NCBI RefSeq assembly: GCF_900184735.1
Contig: NZ_LT855386.1
Location: 394,988 to 458,987 of the forward strand
Direction of reading: 5' to 3'
Length of the DNA: 64,000 bases
Origin: Paucisalibacillus globulus
Lineage (GTDB): Bacteria > Bacillota > Bacilli > Bacillales > Amphibacillaceae
Shown here: piece by piece, positions 27,558 to 37,548 of the stretch
Layout of the letters: each line of letters begins with the position of its first letter
How positions within the stretch are numbered: the stretch's first letter is position 1
Translations under genes and position numbers: made by a program
The notes under the pieces: model-generated
Databases searched by the model: none
Seen by the model: the letters and a program-made list of their open reading frames with translations, nothing else
Told to the model about the DNA's origin: nothing

Positions 27558-27722
27558 TTGGAAAAAGAATTTCGTGAATATCGTACTGGACAAGGTGTTC
27601 CTGTTTCAGGTTCCTATATATGTCAATCAGGCGAAAAATCAAGTTTAAATAAGAATGATACATTCCCACAATGCCCTATAAGTGGACAAGATACTTACTG
27701 GAAACATCAAAATGAAACGTAA
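27558..27722 (+). CDS. YjzC-like small protein, TTG start
   Basis: 54 aa from TTG preceded by GGAGGTGATAAG, a near-perfect anti-Shine-Dalgarno match, chosen over an upstream frame. The pattern RTGQGVPVSGSYICQSG ... GDxFP-like NDTFPQCPISGQDTYW resembles the small YjzC-type family found in Bacillaceae. The two cysteines (YIC, PQC) could bind a metal. Function unknown. It is followed at once by a terminator. Confidence 0.75.
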   Translation: MEKEFREYRTGQGVPVSGSYICQSGEKSSLNKNDTFPQCPISGQDTYWKHQNET

Positions 27723-27726
27723 TTAT

Positions 27727-27760
27727 AAAAAAACTTTGTCTCACCTGACAAAGTTTTTTT
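27727..27760. terminator. Bidirectional terminator between the YjzC-like and yuxH-like genes
   Basis: Perfect stem AAAAAAACTTTGTC/GACAAAGTTTTTTT with a 6-base loop, giving a T run on both strands. Confidence 0.9.
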
Positions 27761-27768
27761 AATTAAAA

Positions 27769-29010
27769 TTAAGCCATATCATTCCCATCCATAACTTCTT
27801 TAGCCCACATCAACGATTTTTTATATAAGTCATTATAATTTTCCGCATTTATCCCAAGTTCTTTTACCAATGGTCCTACTTTATTCCACTCACCTTTTTC
27901 TGCAGCAAAAACTAAATCTCGAACAGGTGTCAAGGAAGTCTCCAATCCTAATAAGGAATCTTTAATTTCTTGATCAAGTGGTAATTTTTGCAGAATTTCT
28001 TCTAATGGTTTCTTAAATATTGGTTCTACAAGTGAAAATAATCCCATTAGAAACATACTTGAGCTTTCTTTTCTTTTTCCAATATGTAAGGAAATTAATT
28101 CACTTGCTTTGGCCCTAGTTAAAGACAACTTAATTACTTCATCAATTACTGGGTCTGTTTTTTCAAGTTGCTCTCGAAATGAAAGTACATATACCCACTT
28201 TCTTAACTCAATTAAACCTAGCAAGACAATGGCTTGCTTAATAGATTTAATCTTATATACAAGACCAATAGTCGGTGAGTTCAATAATCTTAATAATTTA
28301 TAGGATAAAGAAACATCTGATTCTATGATATTGCTCAGTCTATCAATATCTGGATCCTCTTTAGAAAGTTCGGAAATAATGATATATAAATTATGATTAA
28401 AGACTGGAATATCCTTTGATGAGAGTATGACTGGTTTACTAAAAAAATAGCCTTGAAAATAGGAGTATCCATCATACAGACATTGCTCGAATTCTTCTCT
28501 TGTCTCCACTTTCTCTGCTAAGAAGACAATATTTCTATTTTGCAACTCATTCATAATCTTTAATTGTTCAAATCGATTTGTCTTTTGAATATCTATTTTT
28601 ATAATGTCGGCCAATGAAATAAGTTTGTTGAAGTTTATATCGTTCTCTACTAATTCAAAGTCATCTAGTGCAATTTTATATCCTTGCGCTTTTAATTTCA
28701 TGCAATTCTCAATGATTTTCTCAGTAGGTCTTACAGTTTCCAAAATTTCAACAACCATTAATTCGGGTTGAAGAAATGTAGGTACTGTATTTTCTAATAG
28801 TGTTTCCGTAAAATTAACAAAGCAGGGCTTGCCATCAGACAGCTCCTCAATGCCAATCTGCAGAAAACTATTTATGACTTCAGAGGTGGCTTGGTCACTA
28901 TCCAAATTAGCATATAAATTGTCATGTTTATTGTTTCGATACAGTAATTCATAAGCAAATACTTCTTGTTTTTTTGTTAGAATAGGCTGCCTTGCAACAA
29001 AGACTTCCAC
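27769..29010 (-). CDS. EAL-HDOD domain protein, YuxH-like
   Basis: 413 aa. An N-terminal EAL-type domain (about 1-190) has ARQPILTKKQEVFAYELLYR; the catalytic EAL Glu-Ala-Leu is replaced by YELLYR, so c-di-GMP hydrolysis is doubtful, although ALDDFE and FLAEKVET are retained. The C-terminal HDOD domain (about 195-390) has SDVSLSYKLLRLLNSP and VLLGLIELRKW. It matches B. subtilis YuxH. HDOD proteins usually act in signalling by protein contact. Confidence 0.9.
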   Translation of the reverse strand: MEVFVARQPILTKKQEVFAYELLYRNNKHDNLYANLDSDQATSEVINSFLQIGIEELSDGKPCFVNFTETLLENTVPTFLQPELMVVEILETVRPTEKIIENCMKLKAQGYKIALDDFELVENDINFNKLISLADIIKIDIQKTNRFEQLKIMNELQNRNIVFLAEKVETREEFEQCLYDGYSYFQGYFFSKPVILSSKDIPVFNHNLYIIISELSKEDPDIDRLSNIIESDVSLSYKLLRLLNSPTIGLVYKIKSIKQAIVLLGLIELRKWVYVLSFREQLEKTDPVIDEVIKLSLTRAKASELISLHIGKRKESSSMFLMGLFSLVEPIFKKPLEEILQKLPLDQEIKDSLLGLETSLTPVRDLVFAAEKGEWNKVGPLVKELGINAENYNDLYKKSLMWAKEVMDGNDMA

Positions 29011-29123
29011 ACTTCCACCTCAATTTTCTGATAATATAGTAAAATAATACCATATTTTTATCAAAAATAGGAAAAAAGAATGAAAATTTTCGTAAAATAT
29101 TGTCACAATTTGATGAAATATAA

Positions 29124-29165
29124 GAAAAAGTCGAACTGCCTCATATAATTCATTGGGCAGTTCGA
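29124..29165 (-). terminator. Terminator of the yetF-like/secreted-protein unit
   Basis: Minus-strand stem TCGAACTGCC/GGCAGTTCGA with a ~14-base loop, followed by CTTTTTCTT. Confidence 0.85.
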
Positions 29166-29169
29166 TAGA

Positions 29170-29622
29170 TTACCGAATGATAGTTACATCTCGAAACTTA
29201 AATTCTGTTTGTTGGGTTCCATCTGTAATAACTAATACATCAACTTGTTCCGTTTCTTTACTTAAATCGGCATTAATTCGGTATTCTTTCCAATCGCTAG
29301 TTAATAAAATCATTGGTGTTGTGTGTTCTTTTATATACTTGCCATTTGGATTTGTTTCCACTAACTTAATATAAACAGTTCCTTTCCCTTCCAAACTAAC
29401 TTGAAAGGTAATTCTATCACCATTAGTAATTTCCTCAGGAGTGAAAATAAATCCTTCACCTACGTTCTCTCCTTTAGTCTTAACCGTAAAAGTTGCTTGC
29501 TCTACTTCCTCAACAGTTGCCCCTACACCAAAATATTTAGTTTTGGTTTCTTCTAATGCAAAGGAATTCGAACTTATAAAAACAATAATGATGGAAACTA
29601 TAGGTACCAACCATACTCTCAA
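29170..29622 (-). CDS. Secreted protein with a jelly-roll-like domain
   Basis: 150 aa from TTG (GAGGAG nine bases before; the upstream GTG at 29631 overlaps the site). An N-terminal signal peptide (VWLVPIVSIIIVFISS) ends near SFA-LEE. The rest is beta-strand rich with GDRITFQVSLEGKGTVYIKL and SDWKEYRINADLS, the pattern of a carbohydrate-binding or galactose-binding-like module. It lies 48 bases after the yetF-like gene and shares its terminator. Ligand unknown. Confidence 0.65.
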   Translation of the reverse strand: MRVWLVPIVSIIIVFISSNSFALEETKTKYFGVGATVEEVEQATFTVKTKGENVGEGFIFTPEEITNGDRITFQVSLEGKGTVYIKLVETNPNGKYIKEHTTPMILLTSDWKEYRINADLSKETEQVDVLVITDGTQQTEFKFRDVTIIR

Positions 29623-29670
29623 GTTATTCACTCCTCATGCTCTATTGAAATAATGAATTATTTCAATATC

Positions 29671-30531
29671 TTATTTTAAATATGGTGAAATATTATCTAT
29701 GACCTCTTGAAGACTTTTAGCTTGGTTTGTGTACATTTCTTTCGCTGCTGGATTTTGAGTTTGTAGTGCAAAACTTTCCAAATCTGCTTGAAGTTTTTTT
29801 AATGTTGCTGCCATTAATGGGCGCTGTTTTACAGGCTCTCTTTTTAGTTCATCTGAGTACAAATCAATAAACACATTTCCCTTAGAATCTATTTGCGCTA
29901 AAAAAACATCATCAATTCTTTTTGCACCCTGATTTTGCACTTCTCCTAATAGCCACTCATTCGTGTAACCCAATCTTTTTAAACTATTCTTCATTACCTG
30001 ACCATCTGAAATAATAATGGTTGGTCCTTGATCTCGTTCAACCGGCTTACCTATAAATTCTGGAGTTACTGGCAGTTTCTCTGACTTTTTTAGAATACTT
30101 AATTGACCATTTGTTTCGAACACTGCCATTTCTACATCATCTATATTAAAAACATCTTTTTCTCGTAATAATAACATTAATTCCTCAACGGCTAGTTGAT
30201 TCTTTCTTAGATTCCTCTCCAAAATCTTCCCTCTTTCAATCAGTACATCGGACTTCCCATCTGTCAATTGATGGAACCATTTAGATTTTAATCCTAAATA
30301 ACCTAAAATTAGTGGTATTAACCCCCATACAAGAAGTGCAATAATTCCATTTGAGATCTTAATATTTTGATCCACAGCCATGCTAGCAGCAATTGAACCT
30401 ATTGTAATTCCCACGCAATAATCAAAGAAGGTTAATTGTGAGATTTGTTTTTTCCCCATTATTCGAGCTAGTATGAGTAACAATAAAAACGAAATGAATG
30501 ACCGAATGATCGTCAATACAAACTCAGGCAT
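29671..30531 (-). CDS. YetF-type DUF421 membrane protein
   Basis: 286 aa. Three N-terminal hydrophobic helices (about 5-22, 35-52, 58-80) with RIMGKKQISQLTFFDYCVGITIGSIAA, the DUF421/YetF signature, then a cytoplasmic YetF domain (RGKILERNLRKNQLAVEELM; DVEMAVFETNGQLS). Bacillus homologues (YetF, YdfR, YkjA) have been linked to spores, but no mechanism is established. A DUF4363 lipoprotein gene sits divergently upstream, a frequent partner. Confidence 0.88.
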   Translation of the reverse strand: MPEFVLTIIRSFISFLLLLILARIMGKKQISQLTFFDYCVGITIGSIAASMAVDQNIKISNGIIALLVWGLIPLILGYLGLKSKWFHQLTDGKSDVLIERGKILERNLRKNQLAVEELMLLLREKDVFNIDDVEMAVFETNGQLSILKKSEKLPVTPEFIGKPVERDQGPTIIISDGQVMKNSLKRLGYTNEWLLGEVQNQGAKRIDDVFLAQIDSKGNVFIDLYSDELKREPVKQRPLMAATLKKLQADLESFALQTQNPAAKEMYTNQAKSLQEVIDNISPYLK

Positions 30532-30699
30532 ATTATACCCTCCAAACTTTTAATGTAGCATAGTATTTAACTTGGAATAAACCTTCTTTGCATATATATT
30601 CGGCGTAGGATTATCAAACATATTTAATTCTAGGTACATATGTAAGCTTTTTATAGTATTGGACAATCTAGAAATAACATGCAAATTTGGAGGATGCTT

Positions 30700-31047
30700 A
30701 TGCTAAAAAATACGATATTTATATCTTTATTAATTTTAATTACGTTCTTCATTGGTGGGTGCACGGAACCAATTGGTGGTGATTATTTTTTCAATAAAGT
30801 TGAGGCTTTAGAAGTGGCCATTAGCCAAGAGGACTGGCAAAATGCCAATATGCTATTAGAAGATTTAAAGAAATTATATAAAAAGAATGATTGGAAGTTA
30901 CAGCTGTTAGGGGACGAAGCAGAATATGAGGGAATGAATGAAGCGATATCGAGACTATCCGCAGCTATTGTAAGCTTAGACTCCAAACCAGCACTTCTTG
31001 AATTAGCAACCATACGTGCTTATCTGGAAGAAATATATTCTATGTAA
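30700..31047 (+). CDS. DUF4363 family lipoprotein
   Basis: 115 aa from ATG 30700, preceded by GGAGG at six bases. The signal peptide ends with a lipobox-like FFIGGC, so Cys is lipidated. The remainder is helical (DYFFNKVEALEVAISQEDWQNANMLLEDL), as in DUF4363. Genes of this family often neighbour DUF421/YetF genes; here they are divergent. Confidence 0.82.
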   Translation: MLKNTIFISLLILITFFIGGCTEPIGGDYFFNKVEALEVAISQEDWQNANMLLEDLKKLYKKNDWKLQLLGDEAEYEGMNEAISRLSAAIVSLDSKPALLELATIRAYLEEIYSM

Positions 31048-31085
31048 TTAAAAACGAGGCTTCCCTAGTTAATTGGGTTAGCCTC
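31047..31085. terminator. Convergent-gene terminator (DUF4363 / FUSC)
   Basis: Stem GAGGCTAACCC/GGGAAGCCTC with internal mismatches. The minus strand continues GTTTTTAATTA, so it mainly ends the FUSC-type gene; plus-strand function is weaker. Confidence 0.7.
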
Positions 31086-31110
31086 TGCTCTATTTAGTCT
31101 ATATAAATGT

Positions 31111-32148
31111 CTATTTACTTTCTTTTAATCTTACAAATCGCTCTAATTTATTTAATTCAAAAAATAACTCAATAATACTATTCGCAATTGGAAAAACGAT
31201 GGCCCACTTGGAAAACTCTGCTCCTTGTAACTCATCAATCAAATTATTAATAGTTACTTGCATCGCCGATTTCGTTTCTTTTTGTAAATCCTTGTCTAGA
31301 ATTATTTTATCTTCATATAATAGCAAAATATTTTCACTGTATGAGTTAATTTCAAGTACTAGTTTTTTAATCAATTGTGACTTGTTACTAGGCATAGTTT
31401 CTATTTTATTAAAGTTCTTCTCTAATTCACGAATTAGTGTATGTTTCTTACTTAAAACCTGAATCATGTGCTTGTAGATAATAATATTCCGGAAAAAGCT
31501 TAGACGTTTACGAATAAACAAACGATTACGCTCATCAGAAATTATCCCATAATAATTTTTGGCATCATTGATTAATCTTTCTGCATCTTGATCCTCTGCT
31601 TTCATCTGTGGAACATTCATTGTTTTATTAGAAATAACACGTAATAAAAAGTTAGTTTTATCATTAGCCTTTTTAATCATAGTATATAAAATCTTCTTAT
31701 GGTCTGGTGGCATTACTAATGCATTTATTACAAATGCAGCCATGACCCCAATTGTAACAAGTGATAGACGTTCAAGAATATAAAGATAGTTTATACCATC
31801 ATCGCCACCAAGCATCATCGTTATAATGGTTAAAACTGTTAAACTTACTGTCTTGTTAAGTCCTAGTTTAATATTAATAGCAATCGATATAATAACAACT
31901 GCCCCAACGGAAAGGGGATGACTTCCTAGTAGAAAAAAGCCACCTAAAGCAAAAATTATTCCGATACTATTGGAAATAACAACTTCCTTAATATAGGCAT
32001 AGGAACGCATAATAGAAGGTTGCATAGCGAGTACAGCAGCAATTGCTGCTACTATCTCCAAATCTAGATTAAGGATATCAGTTATAAGTAGAGTCAAAGC
32101 AACCGCAAGACCCGTCTTAACCATACGCGGGCCAATATTAACTTCCAT
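31111..32148 (-). CDS. Aromatic acid exporter / FUSC-family membrane protein
   Basis: 345 aa from ATG 32148 (GAGGTG before; the longer frame starts within the leader). The N-terminal ~150 residues hold about five membrane helices with GPRMVKTGLAVALTLLITDIL and MQPSIMRSYAYIKE, typical of the ArAE/DUF939 family. The C-terminal ~190 residues are helical and charged, as in the DUF939_C extension. It may export aromatic or other organic acids; substrate not known. Confidence 0.85.
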   Translation of the reverse strand: MEVNIGPRMVKTGLAVALTLLITDILNLDLEIVAAIAAVLAMQPSIMRSYAYIKEVVISNSIGIIFALGGFFLLGSHPLSVGAVVIISIAINIKLGLNKTVSLTVLTIITMMLGGDDGINYLYILERLSLVTIGVMAAFVINALVMPPDHKKILYTMIKKANDKTNFLLRVISNKTMNVPQMKAEDQDAERLINDAKNYYGIISDERNRLFIRKRLSFFRNIIIYKHMIQVLSKKHTLIRELEKNFNKIETMPSNKSQLIKKLVLEINSYSENILLLYEDKIILDKDLQKETKSAMQVTINNLIDELQGAEFSKWAIVFPIANSIIELFFELNKLERFVRLKESK

Positions 32149-32294
32149 GTTTTGCACCTCATGTACATCGTAATAATCAATTAAGATAGACTTATTATAG
32201 TGACTCCCACCGGAAAATTCAATCACTTCATTTATTATTCTTTCGACAAATTCTTTATTCTAACAATCTCACTCTAGTATTATAAGGCAAATTT

Positions 32295-32330
32295 AAAGGC
32301 ACAGTAGCTTAATAGCTAGCTGTGCCTTTT
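32295..32330. terminator. Hairpin downstream of the subtilase gene
   Basis: Stem AAAGGCACAG/CTGTGCCTTT with inner TAGC/GCTA pairing. The strong T run lies on the plus strand (CTTTTTTT), whereas the minus-strand side reads TTTAAATTT. Both flanking genes are on the minus strand, so it may work less well for the protease than its shape suggests. Confidence 0.65.
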
Positions 32331-32346
32331 TTTAGAAAAGGGTAAG

Positions 32347-35300
32347 TTAGTTTTTCCCTTTTGCTTTCCCTTTCCCTTTTCCAGGATTGTCGTTGCCGTT
32401 GCCTTTACCTTTTCCTTTTCCTTTTCCTTTGCCAGGGTGATTATCTTCATCACCGCTACCATCAGAAATATTTAGTTTACCAGCTGCTTGTGCTCGAGAT
32501 TCATTACCGAAGTCATCCACTGCAATAACTTCAATAACAGCTCCTTCTGCAATAATTCCACCTGGTACTGTCCAATATGCAACATAGTGACCTTCCGTAG
32601 TTTCAATCATTGGAAGCTCTGTTACATTAGAAGTCGTCATATTAGTTAAAGGCATATGAACAACAAAGGATGTGTCTAACCCTGATTCACTGTCGAATGT
32701 AATCATAACCGTCTCACCTACTTGGAGATTCTTGTCTTCAGTAGGTGTTACATTTTCGATTTCAGGAGCAGTGAAGTCTGCTTCTACTGTAACTACCTTA
32801 GTAGTCACGTTTCCAGCAGCATCAGTTGCTACAACCTCTACTGTGTTTTCACCTTCATCAAGTAAAATACGTTTCGAGAATAGTCCTTCTTCAACGGAAG
32901 TTTCCTGACCGTTTACAGTTAGAGAAGCAAGATTTGCATCATTTACTGTTCCTTGAACTGTTAATGTTTCTCGATTTGTTCGATCACCATCTTTAACATT
33001 GGAAAGAGTTAATTCTGGTGCAATAGTATCAAGAGTTACTGTAACCGTTTCAGAATCAGTAGCTTCCTCACCGTTAACAAATGTTACAGCTTGAAGTTCG
33101 TTAGCACCTTCTTCTAGTTCAATGTCGAAGCTAAATGCTCCATCATCGCCAATATCAGCTGTTCCAACTTCTGCTCCGTTATTTTGAAGACTTAGTGAAG
33201 TTGAATGAGATGCTGTTCCTTCAACAGTAACTGCTGCTTCATTCGTAAACGCTCCGTTAGTTGGAGATGTAATGACAGGGTCACTTACTCCATATGCAAC
33301 TCGAGCACGAATCATATAGTTACCTTCAGCAGCCGGTGATGCAGACCACGCTCCACCAACATATTGATAACTTCTTCCTGCATTGGTACCATTTTCATCC
33401 GTTGCAAGTCCTGGTGCATTAGGATTAGCGATTGTTTGAATGTATACCATATAGAAGTCGCCATTTACTTGAATGTTATGCTCACTTAAATCAACAACTG
33501 TTGGTTGGTTTAAGTCGCGAATTGCTTCTGCCTCAATTGGTCCAGCTAGCTTTTCTGCAGGCATACCATCATCGCCAGCACTCCAAACTTCTACTGCAAA
33601 TCCTGTTCCACCTGGAACTGGCCAATCAGTGCCATGGAATTGGAATACACCATCAGTAACTATTGCTTGATCTTTTCCTTCTGGAAGTGACATTTTAACT
33701 GCCCAACCATTACCAGCATCATAGAATGCACGTGCATTTTCAGCTGTACCGTCATCATATCCAATTTCTCCACCAGGGATGGTAAAGAATGGTTCCAATG
33801 CAATGTCTAGTGTCTTGTCTTGATCAAATGTTACTTCAATTTCTTGTCCGTAGTAATCTGCTGCAATAACTTTTAATGTGTATGTTCCTTCATAACCTGT
33901 AATAGAGAAGTTTCCATTCTCATCTGTTTGAACCGGTTCAACGTTAGCATCTTCAACAAGTAATAGTGTAGCTCCCGCAATTGGGTTGCCTGACTTCTCG
34001 CTTGTTAATGTACCAGACACGGTAGCTTTTGGTAATTCTTCCAGTACGAAGTTTGCAGTTGCAACCTCATCCTGATTCACTGTAACAGCCTGCTCTAGAG
34101 CACGGAAGCCATAAGTTTCAGCAACTAATGTGTAATCCCCTGCTGGAAGCATTAGAGAATACGATCCATCTTGTGGATTAGTTGAAACAGAGCGTCCATT
34201 TTCAAGTACAGAAACTGTTGCACCAAGTGGTAAACCACTTACTTGATTGTCAGCATTAACGGAAGCATCTTTAGCTGGTTGAGCAGCTTTATTTTTAGAT
34301 TCTGCATTTTTCTCTAATGATGCTTCTTTTGCTTTTTCATCTTCATCACTTATTGTTGTAATTTTTTCTTTCGCTGGATTACTTTCTAGGTTTAGCGATG
34401 TATCAGATAATGCAACATCATCAAGGTACCAACCCAGTTTTGTTATACTACCATCTGAGTACCCAAAGAATCCAACAAATACCGTTTGTCCAGCATATTC
34501 AGATAAATCAACTTCTGCATCTAACCAGTCACCCGAAGTTCCATTGAACTGAGATAGTGACGTCCAGTTGACCATATCTGTAGATACAACTACCCGGCCA
34601 TAATCATATGCAGTACCAGAAGAAGATTGTTCAAACTCATGCCAGCTCTTAAATTGCAGATAAGCTCCATCTGCAGGTACGCTCACAGCAGGCATTACTA
34701 GTGTTCCATCCATACGCGTCGGATATTGCCCTGCTAGATTTGTAGCATAAACATTGTCTCCTGAAACCGCGCCATTTGGTCCGGAAGTTGGTTCACCAAG
34801 CTCCCATACATTATTCGCACCAATTAGAGACCAGCCTGCAGGATTGTTTTCAAAGTCTTCAGAGTACCCTACTGTAATACCATCACTTAAAGTAACCTCA
34901 TATTCAGGACTTTCTACTGTATTACCAGCATAGTCACGAACTTCCCACTTATAAGTGAAAGTTTCACCAGTAACATGTTCACCTGGTACAAGTGTACTGA
35001 ATGTACCTTCTAATTCACTGCCATCTTGAAGTTCGGCATCAAGTGATTGCCACTCTCCATTCTCTAAGAAATGAAGTGTCGCTCCACCAATCCGTAAATC
35101 ATCTTGAACCGTTACATTAAGGGTTAGTGGCATATTTTTATACGCATCGCTTGGTGCAGCGTGATCAAATGTTGGTGCTACAGCATCATCACTGAATTGT
35201 GAATCGCCTGTTAAAGCTACATCATCAATATACCAACCATCTCTTGTCACACTTCCATCGGAGTAAGTATAGAAACCGATATAAACGCGTTCTCCTTGGT

Positions 35301-37548
35301 AATCTGCTAAATCAAATTCTTTAGCAGCCCATCCTTCTGAAGCGCCAACAAATTGCTCCAAGGTAGTCCAGTTTTCCATATCGTTGGAAATTACTAATTC
35401 ACCATAATCCCAAGCCCTACCTGAAGAACTGATTTCAAAGTTATGCCAGCTCTTAAATTGTAAGAAGGAATCTCTTTCTGCTGGAACATCGATTGGTGGC
35501 ATTACTAAATGATTATTCATGCTACTAGCATAAGGTCCCGCTAGATTTGTAGCATAAAGATTATCACCTGAAAATGCTTCACCAGGTCCAGAAGTTGGTG
35601 CTCCCCACTCCCAAACATTGTTCGTTCCAAGCTTTTGCCAACCTAATGGATTAACTTCAAAGTCCTCGAAGTAACCGTTGGTGATTCCAGCCTTAACATC
35701 GACACTATAATCTTCACTAACTACTTGGTTGTTACCAAAGTCATTGATTACCCAGTTATAAGTGAAAGTACCTACTTCAAGTGCATCTCCAGGTAATGTC
35801 ACTTCATAAACACCTTCTTTGAAGTTACCAGATACACGTTTAGCATCTACCGTTTCATCACCAAACTGCAGTTGTACAGATGTGACACTAATATTGTCAC
35901 TAACATCAATACTTAATTCCAAATCAAGGCCAGCATATGTTTCAGATGGAGCAACATGCTCAAACACTGGTGCTTCTGTATCTTCCCCATCCATTGTTAC
36001 TTGACCTTGTACTGAACCTAAACCGTCTGCAATTGTAGATACTGCAGCAAATGCATCAATAATTCCATGTCCAAAACCATTGTTTGGACTTTCTGGATAT
36101 TCACTATCAGTCATTGGTTCTGCTGTATCCATTAATAGTTGCTCAATATCATCGACGGAAATGCTTCCATTTGCAGATCGTAGTAATGCTACTGCACCGG
36201 CTACTGCAGGTGCTGCCATAGAAGTCCCGTTATAACTAGCATAGCTATCAACTGGGACGGATGAGCGAACCGCTACACCAGGAGCAGAAACATCAGGCTT
36301 AATTTCTCCATAAGGAGATGGCCCTTCAAGTGAAAAGCTAGCAAGATTATCATTTATGTCAGTTGCTCCAACTGCAAATGATTCCGGATAGTTTGCAGGA
36401 GTTGCTACTGAACCAGGTCCTCCAGGGTTAAATAACGTTGTATTACCTGCTGCAAACACTGGGAAAATCTGCGCTGCACGCCAAGCGATTACAGTGTCAC
36501 GATACCACTCATCTATACCAGATCCTCCACCCCAAGAGTTGTTCACAACATCAGGAGCTTTTGATGAGTCTCCACCAGGAGCCATAATCCAATCTGCCGC
36601 TTCAAGTAAATCAGAATCATAGGCACCATCTGCAGTAAATGCTTGTACAGCAATCCACTTCGCACCAGGTGCTACCCCAATTTGGTTTGAACCATCTGGC
36701 TCACTACCAACCATCGTACCCATTGTATGTGTACCATGACCATCAATGTCATACGGAGTAGTTTGTCCGTTAACAGGGTCAAAGAAACTATAAGTATGAT
36801 CTGCTTGACCAGTTGCAGCATCATATCCGCGATACTTTTCTTTTAGTGCTGGGTGATCCCATTGAACACCAGTATCGATATTCGCTACAACTGCCCCTGT
36901 ACCATCAATTCCAAGTCCCCAAACTGCTGGAGCATTCACACGATTAACACTCCACTCAACGTTTTGAGGTTGAGCTTTTGGAGCTTCCTCTACAGCTAAA
37001 CCTTTAATCAATTTACGTGTTTCATTCGGAAGGATTTTTTCTACTTCTTGGAATGTCGCAATTTTCTCAGCCACTTCTTTTGTAGCTGTAACTGCCATAC
37101 CGTTAACAACGAAAAATTCTTTAATTTCTTCAGCGTTACCTTTTGAAGCCTCAGCCTCTAAAAACTTCTTAACGTTCTGTTGCGAAGCAATCGCTGTAGC
37201 CTTTAGCTCTGAGATTACTGCTGAACGTTGAACTAATTCTTGGTTATAAGCTGAAAGATTTGCACTTTGAGCTTTCGCAAGAGATTCCTTTGCAACTTTC
37301 ATTGGATCTGCTTTTTCTTTAAACTTAACTAAGAAAGTGACTTTCTCCTCTTTCTCAAATTCACTCATTACATTGCTACTTACTTTTGCTTCTACTACTT
37401 CTTTAGAATCAACTAGAGAAGTATGTGGTGTAGCATTTTTTGATGCACTATTTGGTGCTGCACCTGCAAAAGCTGGCGTAAACAACGAGAAAATCATTAA
37501 GATTGTGGCAACAATACTAAATCTTCTTGCCTGTCTTCTTCTCTTCAA
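32347..37548 (-). CDS. Giant secreted subtilisin-family protease (bacillopeptidase F-like)
   Basis: 1733 aa. Signal peptide (MKRRRQARRFS then a hydrophobic core, cut near AFA-GAA), an inhibitor-type propeptide (about 60-190), an S8 catalytic domain (about 200-510) with Asp225 (NIDTG), His271 (GHGTHT) and Ser443 (NGTSMAAP). Two choice-of-anchor/jelly-roll domains at about 625-790 and 890-1050 are clear duplicates; two carboxypeptidase-regulatory-like repeats, Ig-like repeats and a Lys/Gly tail (KGKGKGKGKG) follow. The tail could bind wall polyanions. Start TTG 37548 has GGGGGAGG at seven bases; a GTG at 37590 with AAAGGAGG is the rival. B. subtilis Bpf is shorter (about 1430 aa). Confidence 0.93.
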   Translation of the reverse strand: MKRRRQARRFSIVATILMIFSLFTPAFAGAAPNSASKNATPHTSLVDSKEVVEAKVSSNVMSEFEKEEKVTFLVKFKEKADPMKVAKESLAKAQSANLSAYNQELVQRSAVISELKATAIASQQNVKKFLEAEASKGNAEEIKEFFVVNGMAVTATKEVAEKIATFQEVEKILPNETRKLIKGLAVEEAPKAQPQNVEWSVNRVNAPAVWGLGIDGTGAVVANIDTGVQWDHPALKEKYRGYDAATGQADHTYSFFDPVNGQTTPYDIDGHGTHTMGTMVGSEPDGSNQIGVAPGAKWIAVQAFTADGAYDSDLLEAADWIMAPGGDSSKAPDVVNNSWGGGSGIDEWYRDTVIAWRAAQIFPVFAAGNTTLFNPGGPGSVATPANYPESFAVGATDINDNLASFSLEGPSPYGEIKPDVSAPGVAVRSSVPVDSYASYNGTSMAAPAVAGAVALLRSANGSISVDDIEQLLMDTAEPMTDSEYPESPNNGFGHGIIDAFAAVSTIADGLGSVQGQVTMDGEDTEAPVFEHVAPSETYAGLDLELSIDVSDNISVTSVQLQFGDETVDAKRVSGNFKEGVYEVTLPGDALEVGTFTYNWVINDFGNNQVVSEDYSVDVKAGITNGYFEDFEVNPLGWQKLGTNNVWEWGAPTSGPGEAFSGDNLYATNLAGPYASSMNNHLVMPPIDVPAERDSFLQFKSWHNFEISSSGRAWDYGELVISNDMENWTTLEQFVGASEGWAAKEFDLADYQGERVYIGFYTYSDGSVTRDGWYIDDVALTGDSQFSDDAVAPTFDHAAPSDAYKNMPLTLNVTVQDDLRIGGATLHFLENGEWQSLDAELQDGSELEGTFSTLVPGEHVTGETFTYKWEVRDYAGNTVESPEYEVTLSDGITVGYSEDFENNPAGWSLIGANNVWELGEPTSGPNGAVSGDNVYATNLAGQYPTRMDGTLVMPAVSVPADGAYLQFKSWHEFEQSSSGTAYDYGRVVVSTDMVNWTSLSQFNGTSGDWLDAEVDLSEYAGQTVFVGFFGYSDGSITKLGWYLDDVALSDTSLNLESNPAKEKITTISDEDEKAKEASLEKNAESKNKAAQPAKDASVNADNQVSGLPLGATVSVLENGRSVSTNPQDGSYSLMLPAGDYTLVAETYGFRALEQAVTVNQDEVATANFVLEELPKATVSGTLTSEKSGNPIAGATLLLVEDANVEPVQTDENGNFSITGYEGTYTLKVIAADYYGQEIEVTFDQDKTLDIALEPFFTIPGGEIGYDDGTAENARAFYDAGNGWAVKMSLPEGKDQAIVTDGVFQFHGTDWPVPGGTGFAVEVWSAGDDGMPAEKLAGPIEAEAIRDLNQPTVVDLSEHNIQVNGDFYMVYIQTIANPNAPGLATDENGTNAGRSYQYVGGAWSASPAAEGNYMIRARVAYGVSDPVITSPTNGAFTNEAAVTVEGTASHSTSLSLQNNGAEVGTADIGDDGAFSFDIELEEGANELQAVTFVNGEEATDSETVTVTLDTIAPELTLSNVKDGDRTNRETLTVQGTVNDANLASLTVNGQETSVEEGLFSKRILLDEGENTVEVVATDAAGNVTTKVVTVEADFTAPEIENVTPTEDKNLQVGETVMITFDSESGLDTSFVVHMPLTNMTTSNVTELPMIETTEGHYVAYWTVPGGIIAEGAVIEVIAVDDFGNESRAQAAGKLNISDGSGDEDNHPGKGKGKGKGKGNGNDNPGKGKGKAKGKN

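Noticed and set aside
33432-33670. Plus-strand ORFs inside the subtilase gene
   Set aside because: Shadows of the minus-strand gene; no ribosome site and low-complexity translation.
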